From positions 1,674,001-1,738,000 of the forward strand of contig NZ_JAZHSD010000001.1 of the NCBI RefSeq assembly GCF_036924745.1: 64,000 nucleotides of DNA, given 5' to 3'. Source of the DNA: Bradyrhizobium sp. AZCC 1693. Its GTDB lineage: Bacteria; Pseudomonadota; Alphaproteobacteria; Rhizobiales; Xanthobacteraceae. Position numbers and translations under genes: made by a program. This document shows positions 52,299-61,394 of the stretch, one piece after another. Under the pieces are notes generated by a model. That model saw nothing but the letters and a program-made list of their open reading frames with translations, had not been told where the DNA came from and searched no databases. Within the stretch, counting starts at the first letter, position 1, and the number at the start of each line of letters is the position of its first letter.

Positions 52299-53642
52299 AT
52301 GATCGCTAGCGTATTTGGGGAGCTTCGGCGACGTCCTTGGACCGCCGTCTGTGTGGGCCTGCTGACCTCTGTCGCCGCGCAGGCTGTGTCGGCCGCCGAT
52401 TGTCCAGGTCATCCCGACGCCATCGGTACGTCACGCACCATCGTGGTCGATCCGCGCGCCCATCCCCTCATCGGCACCATGCAATACGGCAAGACGCTGC
52501 CGCTCGAAGACCATGAGGTGGTGCTGACCTTCGACGACGGCCCGCTGCCGAAATACTCTAACCAGATCCTCGACATTCTCGCGGCGCATTGCGCGAAGGC
52601 GACGTTCTTCCTGGTCGGAAGCCAGGCGCACGCCAATCCCGAAGGCGTGCGCAAGGTGCGCGATGCCGGCCACACGGTGGCCACCCACAGCCAGAACCAT
52701 CCGACCGGCATGGATCGCCTGCCGCTCGACCGCTCCAGGCAGGAGATCGAACAGGGTATCGCCTCGGTGACCGCGGCGCTGGCCGACGGCACCGCGCCCG
52801 CGCCGTTCCTGCGCATTCCCGGCCTGCGCACCAACGACGGGATCGAGGAATTCGCTGCCTCCAAAGGACTTCAGGTCTGGAGCGCCGATTTTCCCGCCGA
52901 CGACTGGCGCAACGTGTCCGCAGCGCGCGTCTATGAGCTCGCGATCAAGCGGCTGGAGGCCAAAGGAAAAGGCATCCTGCTGCTGCACGACATTCAACCG
53001 CGCACGGTCACCGCGCTGCCGAGGATCCTGCACGAGTTGAAGGTGCGCGGCTATCGCATCGTCCATGTGGTGCCGGCGACACCGGAGCGGCCGGCAACGC
53101 CGACCGAGCCGCAGCAATGGCAGCTGCATCCACCGTCGGAGACGGTGGCGGTTTCGCGCTGGCCGAAGGTTCGGAAATTCGCTTCTGCCGGCCCTGCAGC
53201 GCTCCCGGTCCCGGCATTGTCGCATCTCGATTGGCACACGAGCGATCTTGGCGCGCGCGTACCGCGGCGCGGGCGCGGCGTTCCCCTGCCCCCAGTGGCG
53301 CCGTGGCCGCGGCAAACGACGCTGCCACCAGCCGGCACACTGGCCGCGCTGCCGGTTCCAACAGCGAGCCTTTTCAAAATCCCGGAATCGGCGCGCATGA
53401 CCCTGCTGGCCGCGTCCGCGCGCCGAGCGGCGACGGCGCAAGCCCGTTCAACGGAAGTCTCCTCCGCAAAGCTCGCCGGCAAATCTCGTCGCCACGGCCG
53501 TGTGGCCGTGGCCCAGCCGCCGGCGTCCGCCGGAGAGGCCGCGCAGGCGCCGCAAAGCGCTGCCGCGACCGCCCCCAAGCCAGCGGCGCAAGCCAAACGG
53601 AACGGGCGATCGGTACGGGTTGCAGGTTGGAAGAAGCGCTGA
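52299..53642 (+). CDS. Exported polysaccharide deacetylase 2 with long basic Pro-rich tail
   Basis: The 447-residue protein has a signal peptide (ending AVSAAD near residue 34) and a CE4 domain with VVLTFDDGPLPKYSN, HTVATHSQNHPTGMD, FLRIPGLRTND and ILLLHDIQPRT. Beyond residue 265 there are some 180 residues rich in Pro, Ala and Arg, ending RSVRVAGWKKR, likely disordered and able to bind anionic polymers. It shares with its neighbour at 51347 the opening ...DALGTSR/DAIGTSRxxxVD and LPLEDHEV, so the two arose by tandem duplication. Confidence 0.92.
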   Translation: MIASVFGELRRRPWTAVCVGLLTSVAAQAVSAADCPGHPDAIGTSRTIVVDPRAHPLIGTMQYGKTLPLEDHEVVLTFDDGPLPKYSNQILDILAAHCAKATFFLVGSQAHANPEGVRKVRDAGHTVATHSQNHPTGMDRLPLDRSRQEIEQGIASVTAALADGTAPAPFLRIPGLRTNDGIEEFAASKGLQVWSADFPADDWRNVSAARVYELAIKRLEAKGKGILLLHDIQPRTVTALPRILHELKVRGYRIVHVVPATPERPATPTEPQQWQLHPPSETVAVSRWPKVRKFASAGPAALPVPALSHLDWHTSDLGARVPRRGRGVPLPPVAPWPRQTTLPPAGTLAALPVPTASLFKIPESARMTLLAASARRAATAQARSTEVSSAKLAGKSRRHGRVAVAQPPASAGEAAQAPQSAAATAPKPAAQAKRNGRSVRVAGWKKR

Positions 53643-53740
53643 TCGGCCGGTTCTGATCGAATGGATCACGATCATCAGCCAGTCATTTGTTTTGATGCGT
53701 TTTCCTTACCCCAAGGCCCTCTCGGCGATCGGGACAGGGC

Positions 53741-54115
53741 TCAATTCGTCACGATCTTGGCGACGCAGAGCAGGATGACGATGGCGAGGAACAGCAGGTC
53801 GATATAGGCCTTGATCTCGCCGGCATGGCGGAGCCCGCTGACCTCGGTGATCACCTGCTTGCGCGTTGACGTCGAATTCGGCCCCTCGCCAAGCGCCGCC
53901 ACCAGGCGGCGCGCTTCCAGCTCCAGCCGTTCGATGCGCTGGAAGAAGTGAAACGACCGCAGCGCCGACGCCGCATGCATGCCGGCATAGACCAGCACGA
54001 GAACCGCGACCACCACCCGGTGCTGGTACTTTTCGAGGAAATTCAGAGCGAAATAGACCAGCGCCAGGAACACGAAGTTGGAGAGGAATCGATAGGCGTA
54101 ACTAAGAAACAGCAT
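53741..54115 (-). CDS. Small membrane protein, unknown function
   Basis: The 124-residue protein has three predicted helices: FLSNFVFLALVYFALNFLEK, VVVAVLVLVYAGMHAASAL and AYIDLLFLAIVILLCVAKIV. Between them lies a charged cytoplasmic segment (FFQRIERLELEARRLVAALG). I do not recognise the family. It converges on deacetylase 2 and is not clearly linked to either neighbour. Confidence 0.75.
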   Translation of the reverse strand: MLFLSYAYRFLSNFVFLALVYFALNFLEKYQHRVVVAVLVLVYAGMHAASALRSFHFFQRIERLELEARRLVAALGEGPNSTSTRKQVITEVSGLRHAGEIKAYIDLLFLAIVILLCVAKIVTN

Positions 54116-54634
54116 GAAGATGCTCCGGGTGGTCTTGATAGTGTCGAACTTCCTGGAGGCGCCGAACGGCGGCGGAGCCAGCAGGAATCAGCAGCCGGCG
54201 GGCCCGTTCAGTTTACGCGAATGGTGCGACTGTAGGGGCAACAACCCGCCCCCGCCGCAAAGGATTCGCGCGCCGTGGCATCGCGGACACGCGCACACCT
54301 CACTGAGCCGATTGTATTAAACCCGAACTGCAACGTTATGGTGCGCTCGGAGCGCATCGGATCACCCCAAGCATACGAACAAGTATACGAAGCCCCTACA
54401 AACGGGTGCGGACCTGCGTGACCAGCCACTGCGGCCACCACAGGATCGCTGGGAGGCTATTCTGACTGTCGGATACCGTAAAAGAGGACCCGCCATTTGC
54501 GGCGGGTGAGTCTAGGGAGGAGGTACAAACTAAGCTGATTCGCGGCGCTGGCATGTACCGCAATTCACACACGCTATTAGAAAAACATGGTCTTCCGTCG
54601 GGACGGCAAACCTGAACGATGTTCCGGACGGCGG
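54116..54634. other. 519-bp gap, weak hairpin, no gene seen
   Basis: I see no protein-like frame. ACCCGCC and GGCGGGT (54488-54507) form a 7-bp stem; on the minus strand it is followed by CCTCTTTT, so it could be a weak terminator for the gene at 54635. The region is otherwise unremarkable. Confidence 0.5.
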
Positions 54635-55060
54635 CTATATTTTGCCTTCGATCATCTTGAGTTTGACGGTCTCGCAGGTCTTCCGGACGTGCTCGGTAAA
54701 GATCGCGCATTCCTCGATGCGCTTGAAGATCTTTTTGGCTTCCTCACGATACGAGGCTGCGGTATCGCGCATGAAGGCAATGGCATTATGCACTTCGGCG
54801 GTCATCGCCTCGCATTTCTTCGCCGCGCTGATCAGCTCTGCGCCCATGGCTTCGATTTCCCTGGCGGCGGCTTCATAGTCGCGCACCACGGCCTCGGCAG
54901 TGAGCGCGCCGACGCGCGTAACGCCCTCTTCATGCTCGACATAGTCTGGCATCGGCCCCGATGGGGCCGCCCTGATCGCAGGAAGACTCCCTACAACATC
55001 TTCTTCAAGCTTGGCTAAATCCAGCGGCGCAGTTCTGTGAAGTCGTTCGATACTCGCCAT
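54635..55060 (-). CDS. Helical hypothetical protein, 141 aa
   Basis: The protein MASIERLHRTAPLDLAKLEE continues with a long, mostly helical stretch (AAAREIEAMGAELISAAKKC, AFMRDTAASYREEAKKIFKR). This looks like a coiled coil over about residues 60-130. It is soluble, with no signal peptide. The start at 55060 follows GGAGAACGGCCT; ATG 55183 adds 41 residues without a good SD. I do not recognise the family. Confidence 0.7.
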   Translation of the reverse strand: MASIERLHRTAPLDLAKLEEDVVGSLPAIRAAPSGPMPDYVEHEEGVTRVGALTAEAVVRDYEAAAREIEAMGAELISAAKKCEAMTAEVHNAIAFMRDTAASYREEAKKIFKRIEECAIFTEHVRKTCETVKLKMIEGKI

Positions 55061-55310
55061 AGGCCGTTCTCCATCACTCGATGAACAACCCCCAGCGCGC
55101 AACCATAGCGACCGATTCGTGGCGAAATCCTGCATCAAAGGAAGCGACGAGAAGGCGGGCGTGTGAAATGCAGGCACCATCATCGGATGGCGCCGGGGCG
55201 CTTCAATTAATGCGCGCTTAACAGTTTTGCATCAATGATTGACGATCCAGCGCAACTTCCTTCACGCCGCAAGAATTGCGGGCCGCACTCAACCTCTTCA
55301 GGAGGATCGA

Positions 55311-56123
55311 TTGAGGACGCTTCTTATTTGCGTGCTGGCTACTACCCTGGTCGGTTGCAGCAGCCAACAATCAACACAGCCATCATGCGTTGGCCTGAAT
55401 CCGTTCGCCTGCCTGACCGCGGTTCATGTGCCGATTGAACCCGAACCGGATGACAGCGATTCCGCCATAGCGAAACCAGTGCCCGCCGTCGCCTGGCGCG
55501 GCGACAGGCCAGTCCGAACTCACGCGGACCACACCGTCCGTCGAACACCCAGGCCAATCAAGGTCGCGGCAAAGGCCGCGCCTGCCATTCCCATTCCGCT
55601 TCGCTCTCCGCAAGCGAACCAGCAGACGACAGGCAATGCCGTTGCTTCCGACGCGACTCGCGCTTCCGAAGCTGCTCGCATAAGCGCCACCGATCCGCAG
55701 TCAACGACCGACGCTGCGCAGACCCGAACGACACAGGAGCAGGTGGCGGCCGCCTCCGCGGTCGCGGAGCGAATGTCGGTCCCGACGCTGGATGCGTCGC
55801 TGGATGCTCTCGTGGCCGTCCTTGTGGCGGGTCCCGACGTCAAATCGGTCTCCGACCTGGCCGGTAAGACAATTGCGATCGACGATAGATATTCCGAGCA
55901 GTCGATCAGCCGCGTCAGGACCGCGATGGCGGCGGCGGGCGCGCTCGAAGTCCAACTTAGCAAAGGTCAAACCACTGCGATCAATCGGCTGGTCGGCAAG
56001 GAAGTTGCGGCCGCGGTCGTCGGGCTGGTCTCCGCCAGCGCCGCGGATAGCTTTCCTGAGCTCCCGCGATTCAGGACCTTTCAAGTCCCGCTCTCACCTC
56101 GATCGAGCCCGGCCAAGCCGTGA
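55311..56123 (+). CDS. Lipoprotein with solute-binding-like C-terminal domain, TTG start
   Basis: The 270-residue protein starts at TTG 55311, placed 6 bases after AGGAGG; an ATG further upstream (55239) has no such site. The signal RTLLICVLATTLVGCSSQQS has lipobox LVGC, so the mature protein is lipid-anchored. A Pro/Thr/Ala-rich spacer of about 125 residues is followed by a domain of about 110 residues. Its DVKSVSDLAGKTIAIDDRYS and ALEVQLSKGQTTAINRLVGK look like one lobe of a type 2 periplasmic binding fold. A full two-lobe receptor is not present. The function is unknown. Confidence 0.75.
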   Translation: MRTLLICVLATTLVGCSSQQSTQPSCVGLNPFACLTAVHVPIEPEPDDSDSAIAKPVPAVAWRGDRPVRTHADHTVRRTPRPIKVAAKAAPAIPIPLRSPQANQQTTGNAVASDATRASEAARISATDPQSTTDAAQTRTTQEQVAAASAVAERMSVPTLDASLDALVAVLVAGPDVKSVSDLAGKTIAIDDRYSEQSISRVRTAMAAAGALEVQLSKGQTTAINRLVGKEVAAAVVGLVSASAADSFPELPRFRTFQVPLSPRSSPAKP

Positions 56124-56209
56124 CGGGTTTGTCCCTCAAAGATTCCGCACCTGTGACAAGGTGCGGGCCGCGGAGCCAAAAACCCAGCAAAAACAAAACT
56201 GATTTTTTG

Positions 56210-56318
56210 AGGTGATGCGCTCGGAGGGCGGTCGCATGTGCTGCGATTTCAATGGCTTGCGGAAATTGGCAAAGAGTTTAGGTGCATTTCGCGCCAATCG
56301 GTGCTTTTCAGGCCCAGC
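56210..56318 (+). repeat. Three-copy repeat, copy A
   Basis: It contains GCGCTCGGAGGGCGGTCGCA at 56217-56236. The 74-bp core through TTTAGGTGCATTTC matches copy B (60485) with a single mismatch, and GGTGCTTTT further right is shared with copy C. It lies in the 415-base gap before the double-GNAT gene, which otherwise holds only a hairpin (arms CCGCACC and GGTGCGG, 56145-56166) without a T-run. Confidence 0.85.
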
Positions 56319-56538
56319 ACCAGCGCGCTCCGCTGTTCCGGCATCTGGACCGAATCAGGCGCGACCGCGGCACGAAGTCTAAAACGATCCCAGTCCTCCA
56401 CTTGGGTCAACCGGCTTTCTAACCTGTCAGCCGCCGAGCTTGGCTCGACCTTCCTTCGGAAGATGTCGGCTTGCCACGCCATTCTTGAGTGCATCACGGA
56501 GGAAGTCCGAAGCCCGCGTGCGCCTCATCCTTTTGCGA

Positions 56539-57441
56539 TCACATGAAGCCGGGGTTGCGCGGCAGATACTGGGCCCAATTACCGAATTCTCGCGACGACA
56601 TCAGCAACATGGGAAACTTGATCCGCATTCCGTGCTCCATCGCGACGTTGAGAGCCGCCTCGCCTGCGCCGGGCAAGAACGCCGATATCCGCGACGAGCC
56701 GCTCTCGGCCGCCAAGTGCAGCGCTGTTCTTAAGGCGGGAGCGACAGCGTGGACTTCCATGACTGCGAGCGGTCCGATATGTCCGCCGGCGTCCACATAG
56801 GCGTAGCCGGCCCAATCGTTTCCGTCGTAGAGATTGAACCCTCTCGCCCCGCCATCATTGATCAGGTAGCGGTGATGCTTTTCGCGCGAGATGCCGAGGA
56901 CCCGCTCATCCGCTTGCGCGAGGCGACGCAGGGTCGAAGCTTCTTCCTTGAGCGGCGTGACGTCGTATCGCGAGCCCCGCATGCTGCCGATCAATTGCTC
57001 TCGCGATGCACTGACACTGTAGATGGGAAATCGCGGAAGCAGTCCGTGGCGGATGTAGAGTCCTTGCGAGACGGTGTTGAAGCTGAAGGTGATGAGCACT
57101 CTGTTGGAAGCGCCCGATTTCTCGGCGTGCTCGAGAGTTCGCGCGATCAGTTCGTTGCCGATGCCCCGCCCCTGATGATCGGGCGACACGAACAGCTGCG
57201 CCAGAAACCACATGTCGCCGCAGACCCAACTCCAGGCAAAGCCGAGGATCCGCTCGCCCTCCTCCGCCACCCAGAGACCGTCGGCATCGTCCTTCAAGGA
57301 AAACAACTGAAATTTGGGAGGGGAGCAGACAGCCATGGGCCCGAAGCCATGCCGCTCTGTGAGATCGTTGATGCTGGAGACGACAAGAATGTCGGCGAAT
57401 TCCAGATCCCGCGCACGCGCTGGCCGGCAAACCACAGACAT
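56539..57441 (-). CDS. Protein with two GNAT acetyltransferase domains
   Basis: The 300-residue protein has an N-terminal GNAT domain (residues 1-150) with the acetyl-CoA loop SPDHQGRGIGNELI, preceded by WVCGDMWFLAQLFV. A second GNAT-like domain (about 175-300) has YAYVDAGGHIGPLAVMEVHA but no clear RxxGxG loop, so it may be inactive. Substrates are unknown. The gene follows the flavoprotein gene by 30 bases on the same strand, so they are likely cotranscribed. Confidence 0.87.
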   Translation of the reverse strand: MSVVCRPARARDLEFADILVVSSINDLTERHGFGPMAVCSPPKFQLFSLKDDADGLWVAEEGERILGFAWSWVCGDMWFLAQLFVSPDHQGRGIGNELIARTLEHAEKSGASNRVLITFSFNTVSQGLYIRHGLLPRFPIYSVSASREQLIGSMRGSRYDVTPLKEEASTLRRLAQADERVLGISREKHHRYLINDGGARGFNLYDGNDWAGYAYVDAGGHIGPLAVMEVHAVAPALRTALHLAAESGSSRISAFLPGAGEAALNVAMEHGMRIKFPMLLMSSREFGNWAQYLPRNPGFM

Positions 57442-57471
57442 CGGGCAACTCCGTTGAGTGGTCGCGTTACT

Positions 57472-58671
57472 TCAAAATCTCGCCGCGCCGGGATCGAGCC
57501 CGAGGGCCAGCCGGCCCGCGATGATGTAGTTGTTCGGACTCATCGCGATATGCTTCGCCGCGGCGCGCATATCGCGCACCGCACGCTCCAGGACGCAGGT
57601 CTCGAAGATGGCGACGGTGCCCGCGCTGGCGGCCAGCATGTCGGTGACGGACATCGCAGTCTCGGCCGCATGTGCGTTGGCGATCCGAATGTCCGCGCGC
57701 GCCTTCACCAGCCGTTGGCCGCCCGTATCGGTCGCGGCCATCAATTCCACCATGGCATCGATCAGGAAGGCACGGGCGGCCTGAAGCATCGCTCTCATCC
57801 GCCCGACCGTCGCCTGAACGGTCTCGCGATCGCGAAGCATGGCTCGGGTGCCAAGGCGGCCTTTCCGGCAGGCAAGCTCCGCGAACGAGGTAATGGCGCC
57901 GGAGGCGATGCCGAGCGGTACCCCGCAGATGCTCCACGCGAACACTGATGATGGCGGCATGCGATACAGCAGTCCGGGCTGGGTCGGTTGCAGTCCGAGA
58001 AACGGATGGGCGTGAGCGGCTGGCACGAAAACATCCCGTGCCTCGAAATCGCAACTTCCGGTGCCGCGCAGTCCGGACACATGCCAGTTGTCGAGGATGA
58101 TCACGTCTGCCCGGCTGAGATAGCAGCAGAGAAGAGGCGAATCCGGATCCTCGGGCCTGACGCTGGCCAGCACCATGAACCGCTTCGCGTGATGCGCGCC
58201 GCTGCCAAATGGCCATCGTCCGTTGACACAATAGCCGCCATCGACGGGGGTCGCCGTGCCGACCGCACCGGTCGAACTGACGACGAAGGCATGCCGGTCG
58301 GCGAACCAGTCGCGTGCGACGGCCTCACCGAGATAGCCACCGATCCGGCTCATGCCGCCGCCGTTGCCGACGAGCCAGCCGACCGAGCCGTCGAGCGCCG
58401 AGGCGGCCTCGACTATTCTCATGAACTCGAAGGGAGACAACTCGGGCCCGCCGAGTGCTTCGGGCAGCCACAGGCGGAATAGGCCTGCGTCGGCGAGCGC
58501 CGCGAAAACCGCCTCCGGCAATCGGCGGCCGCTGTCGAAGTCGTCGCGCTGCGCGGCGATCAGCGGGGCCAGCGCCCGGACGGCCTCCAGCATCCGGCAA
58601 ACCCGGTCGGGCGCACCGGCAATCATGGCCGGGACGGCACAGGCCATCAGATCAGACTGTGCCATGACCAT
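57472..58671 (-). CDS. Acyl-CoA-dehydrogenase-fold flavoprotein (DszC/HsaA-type monooxygenase-like)
   Basis: The 399-residue protein has the acyl-CoA dehydrogenase fold: helical N-domain (AVRALAPLIAAQRDDFDSGR, then LFRLWLPEALGGPELSPFEF), the beta domain with GYCVNGRWPFGSGAHHAKRF and LRGTGSCDFEARDVFVPAAH, and a C-terminal helical domain. The catalytic Glu of true dehydrogenases is not at its usual place, which favours the two-component monooxygenase group. ATG 58671 follows GTGGAGG. It is divergent from the TolB/TPR regulator at 58817, with 145 bases between. No flavin reductase lies beside it. Confidence 0.85.
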   Translation of the reverse strand: MVMAQSDLMACAVPAMIAGAPDRVCRMLEAVRALAPLIAAQRDDFDSGRRLPEAVFAALADAGLFRLWLPEALGGPELSPFEFMRIVEAASALDGSVGWLVGNGGGMSRIGGYLGEAVARDWFADRHAFVVSSTGAVGTATPVDGGYCVNGRWPFGSGAHHAKRFMVLASVRPEDPDSPLLCCYLSRADVIILDNWHVSGLRGTGSCDFEARDVFVPAAHAHPFLGLQPTQPGLLYRMPPSSVFAWSICGVPLGIASGAITSFAELACRKGRLGTRAMLRDRETVQATVGRMRAMLQAARAFLIDAMVELMAATDTGGQRLVKARADIRIANAHAAETAMSVTDMLAASAGTVAIFETCVLERAVRDMRAAAKHIAMSPNNYIIAGRLALGLDPGAARF

Positions 58672-58816
58672 CGGCCTCCACCGCACTGCAGAAATCGCAC
58701 ATTGGGCACCCTCGAAGTCTTTTCAGCACGGTTGCAGCATGATCGCCCGTTCCCCGGAGGTCCTGAATCTGTTCCGAAAAAGTTGCAAATTCCGCCGAAC
58801 ATGTAGTCTCTAGGCC

Positions 58817-60382
58817 ATGGCGACGATCCACGAATTCGGCCCCTACCGCCTCGATGCGGACGCCGAGATGCTGTTTCGGGGCTCCGAACCGGTCGCGCTC
58901 GGACGGCGCGCGGTGACGCTGCTCCGACTGCTTGTCGAACGGGCCGGAACGCCGGTGTCCAAGGACGCATTGATGGAGGCCGCCTGGCCGGGGCTTGCGA
59001 TCGAGGAGAGCAACCTGACGGTGCAGATCGCCGCCTTGCGACGGACATTCGCCGAGAGCGACGGGAGGACGACCTGGATCGAGACGTTGCCGCGCCGCGG
59101 CTACCGCTATATCGGACCGCCGGTCGCGACCGGATCCGAAGCCGGCCTGCCCGCGTCACCGGCGCCAGCAGTGTCCGACAAGCCGTCGCTCGCGGTGCTT
59201 CCGTTGTCGAATCTGAGCGGCGATCCCGCGCAGGACTATTTTTCCGACGGGATCACGGGAGACATCATCGCCGAATTGTCGCGGTTCCGGTCGCTGTTCG
59301 TCGTCGCGCGCCACTCGAGCTTCGCCTACAGGGGCAAGACGACCGAGATCAAACGGGTCGGCCGCGAGCTCGGCGTCCGGTACGTGGCCGAAGGGAGCGT
59401 GCGCAAGATCGGCAACCGGGTGCGGGTGACCGTCCAGCTTCTCGATGCCGCGAGCGGTTATCATCTCTGGACCGAGCGCTACGAGCGTGAACTCAACGAC
59501 ATCTTCGCCCTGCAGGACGAGATCGTCCGGGCGATCGTCGCCGCCCTGCCCGGCCGGCTGGAGGACGCCGGCCGCGAGATCGCCCGACGCAAGCCGACTT
59601 CGAGCATTACCGCCTATGATCTGGTTCTACTGGGGAACGAGCGGTGGCGCCAGTTGAGCGTAAAGGGGATGGCAGAGGCCAGGGAATATTTCCGGAGCGC
59701 CGTCGCACTCGACCCGCAATATGCTCGCGCTCACGTCAACATCGCCTGGACCATCGTCTGCGACGTGTTTCTCGAATCGCCTGCCACCGCGACCTTGGAG
59801 GAGGCACTTCGCGAGATCGAGACCGCGCTCGACATCGACGACGGCGACGCCTGGTCTCATGGCGTCTTCGCGCAGCTACTGTTCCTGCTGAACGAAGACG
59901 CCAAGGCCGAAATCCATTTCAGCCGCGCGCTCGCGCTCAATCCAAACGATGCCGATGTCGCCGCCGTTTTCGCTAACATCCTGGTCTACTGGGGACGGTG
60001 GCGCGAGGCGCTCGCATGGATCGGGACAGCCAAACGGCTCAATCCCTTTCCGCCCAACCTGTACCACTGGTATCACGCGCTCGCCCTTTTTTCGGGGCGC
60101 GAGTACGAGCGGGCGGTCAAAACGTTGATGGAGGCGCGAGCCCTCGATAGGTGGTCGCACGCCCTCCTTGCGGCCTGCTTTGCGCAGATGGATCGCCTCG
60201 GCGAGGCTCGGTCCGAAGCGGAGGCGTTCGTCAGCGAACGGTGTCGTGAACTGAATGCGAACGGCAAAGCCGCGCCCGCGAAGACTCTCGACCTCGCTCG
60301 GGCCCGAGCCGAAAGATATCGCGATCCCACCGACCGCGAACACTTCCTCGACGGATTGCGCAAGGCGGGTCTCACCAGTTGA
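58817..60382 (+). CDS. Winged-helix regulator with TolB-like and TPR domains
   Basis: The 521-residue protein has an OmpR/CadC-type winged helix (residues 1-100: FGPYRLDADAEMLFRGSEPV, then ESNLTVQIAALRRTF and the wing RRGYRYIG). A TolB-like N domain follows (about 125-235: SLAVLPLSNLSGDPAQDYFS, VAEGSVRKIGNRVRVTVQLL), then TPR repeats (about 270-480: AREYFRSAVALDPQYARAHV, AEIHFSRALALNPNDADVAA). There is no membrane helix, so unlike CadC it is cytoplasmic. The sensed signal is unknown. Being divergent from the flavoprotein suggests that it controls that operon. Confidence 0.9.
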   Translation: MATIHEFGPYRLDADAEMLFRGSEPVALGRRAVTLLRLLVERAGTPVSKDALMEAAWPGLAIEESNLTVQIAALRRTFAESDGRTTWIETLPRRGYRYIGPPVATGSEAGLPASPAPAVSDKPSLAVLPLSNLSGDPAQDYFSDGITGDIIAELSRFRSLFVVARHSSFAYRGKTTEIKRVGRELGVRYVAEGSVRKIGNRVRVTVQLLDAASGYHLWTERYERELNDIFALQDEIVRAIVAALPGRLEDAGREIARRKPTSSITAYDLVLLGNERWRQLSVKGMAEAREYFRSAVALDPQYARAHVNIAWTIVCDVFLESPATATLEEALREIETALDIDDGDAWSHGVFAQLLFLLNEDAKAEIHFSRALALNPNDADVAAVFANILVYWGRWREALAWIGTAKRLNPFPPNLYHWYHALALFSGREYERAVKTLMEARALDRWSHALLAACFAQMDRLGEARSEAEAFVSERCRELNANGKAAPAKTLDLARARAERYRDPTDREHFLDGLRKAGLTS

Positions 60383-60435
60383 CGGCCCGCAGCCGTTCTC
60401 TCTTGATCGAACCCGCAGCAATAATAATGTGGGAT

Positions 60436-60560
60436 TGGAAGGATCGAGAAATCGCTTTCCGTATCAATGACTTATGCCCTTGGCGCGCTCGGAGGGCGGT
60501 CGCATGTGCTGCGATTTCAATGGCTTGCGGAAATGGGCAAAGAGTTTAGGTGCATTTCCT
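60436..60560 (+). repeat. Three-copy repeat, copy B
   Basis: The central word GCGCTCGGAGGGCGGTCGCA lies at 60485-60504. The segment from about 60445 (GATCGAGAAATCG, TATCAATGACTTATGCC) is shared with copy C, and the 74-bp core with copy A. It occupies much of the 330-base gap between the TolB/TPR regulator and DUF1326; the rest holds nothing I can name. Confidence 0.85.
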
Positions 60561-60712
60561 GGTCTGCCGGCACTAAGCAACGTCCATCTCTCCTTCCTCG
60601 GCGTATTTCGATCGTGGAATCGGCTTGCGATACCTTCCGCTCAGCGTAATTTTCAACTACACGTAGTTCATTCGAAAGCAATCTATCGGGTTCGGCCTTG
60701 CGGGAGAGAGCG

Positions 60713-61342
60713 ATGGCGGACGTCTCATGGCACCTTTCCGGTGACTATTTCGAGAATTGCAGTTGCAGCATCGTGTGTCCCTGTCTCGTGTCGGCGGCCC
60801 CCCCGTTGACCGCACGACCGACCGAGGGCTTCTGTAACGTACCGCTGATCTTCCACGTCGAAAGCGGCCGCTATGGCGGCATCGCGCTCGATGGGCTCAA
60901 TGTCCTGATTATCCTCCACGCACCTGGGGTCATGGCAGACGGAGATTGGTCGGTGGCCGCCTATATCGATCAGCGCGCCAACGATGAGCAGACCGAGGCT
61001 TTAGCTGCGATCTTCACCGGCGCCGCCGGTGGTCCGATGGCCGCGTTCACACCGCTGATCAGCAAGAACCTGGGGGTGCGCAAGGTCCCGATCACATTCC
61101 GAATCGACGGCAAGACGCGGTCCGCGGAAATCCCTGACATTCTGCACATGTCCGTCGATCCATTGCCGACCATGCATCCGAGCGGGGAAATGTGGGCGAA
61201 CATTGGCCATCCGGTTAGCCCCGACAACATGGTGATGGCAGTCGGCGCCCCCGGCAATACGTTCAGCGATCATGGCATGCGCTGGGATAATTCCGGCAAG
61301 AACGGCCTCTATGCGCCGATCCGCTGGTCGAACCAGGCTTGA
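60713..61342 (+). CDS. DUF1326 family protein (Cys-rich N-terminus)
   Basis: The 209-residue cytoplasmic protein begins MADVSWHLSGDYFENCSCSI and has the Cys cluster CSCSIVCPC within residues 16-24, then FHVESGRYGGIALDGLNVLI. Other conserved parts are YIDQRANDEQTEALAAIFTG and HPSGEMWANIGHPVSPDNMV. The CxC-x3-CxC cluster looks like a metal or redox site. SD GGGAGAGAG precedes ATG 60713. The DUF2182 gene follows 52 bases downstream, a pairing known from many genomes. Confidence 0.9.
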   Translation: MADVSWHLSGDYFENCSCSIVCPCLVSAAPPLTARPTEGFCNVPLIFHVESGRYGGIALDGLNVLIILHAPGVMADGDWSVAAYIDQRANDEQTEALAAIFTGAAGGPMAAFTPLISKNLGVRKVPITFRIDGKTRSAEIPDILHMSVDPLPTMHPSGEMWANIGHPVSPDNMVMAVGAPGNTFSDHGMRWDNSGKNGLYAPIRWSNQA

Positions 61343-61394
61343 TGCAACTCCTGATACCGGCGCCTTGCGACAAGGCCGGCAACGTCAATCGCAA

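Noticed and set aside
54396..54710. Minus-strand frame of 104 codons in the gap
   Set aside because: It overlaps the end of the 54635 gene, has no SD and no protein-like pattern.
60467..60809. Short plus-strand frames reading through repeat copy B (GGRMCCDFNGL...)
   Set aside because: The same frames are broken in copies A and C, so the repeat is not a conserved coding sequence.
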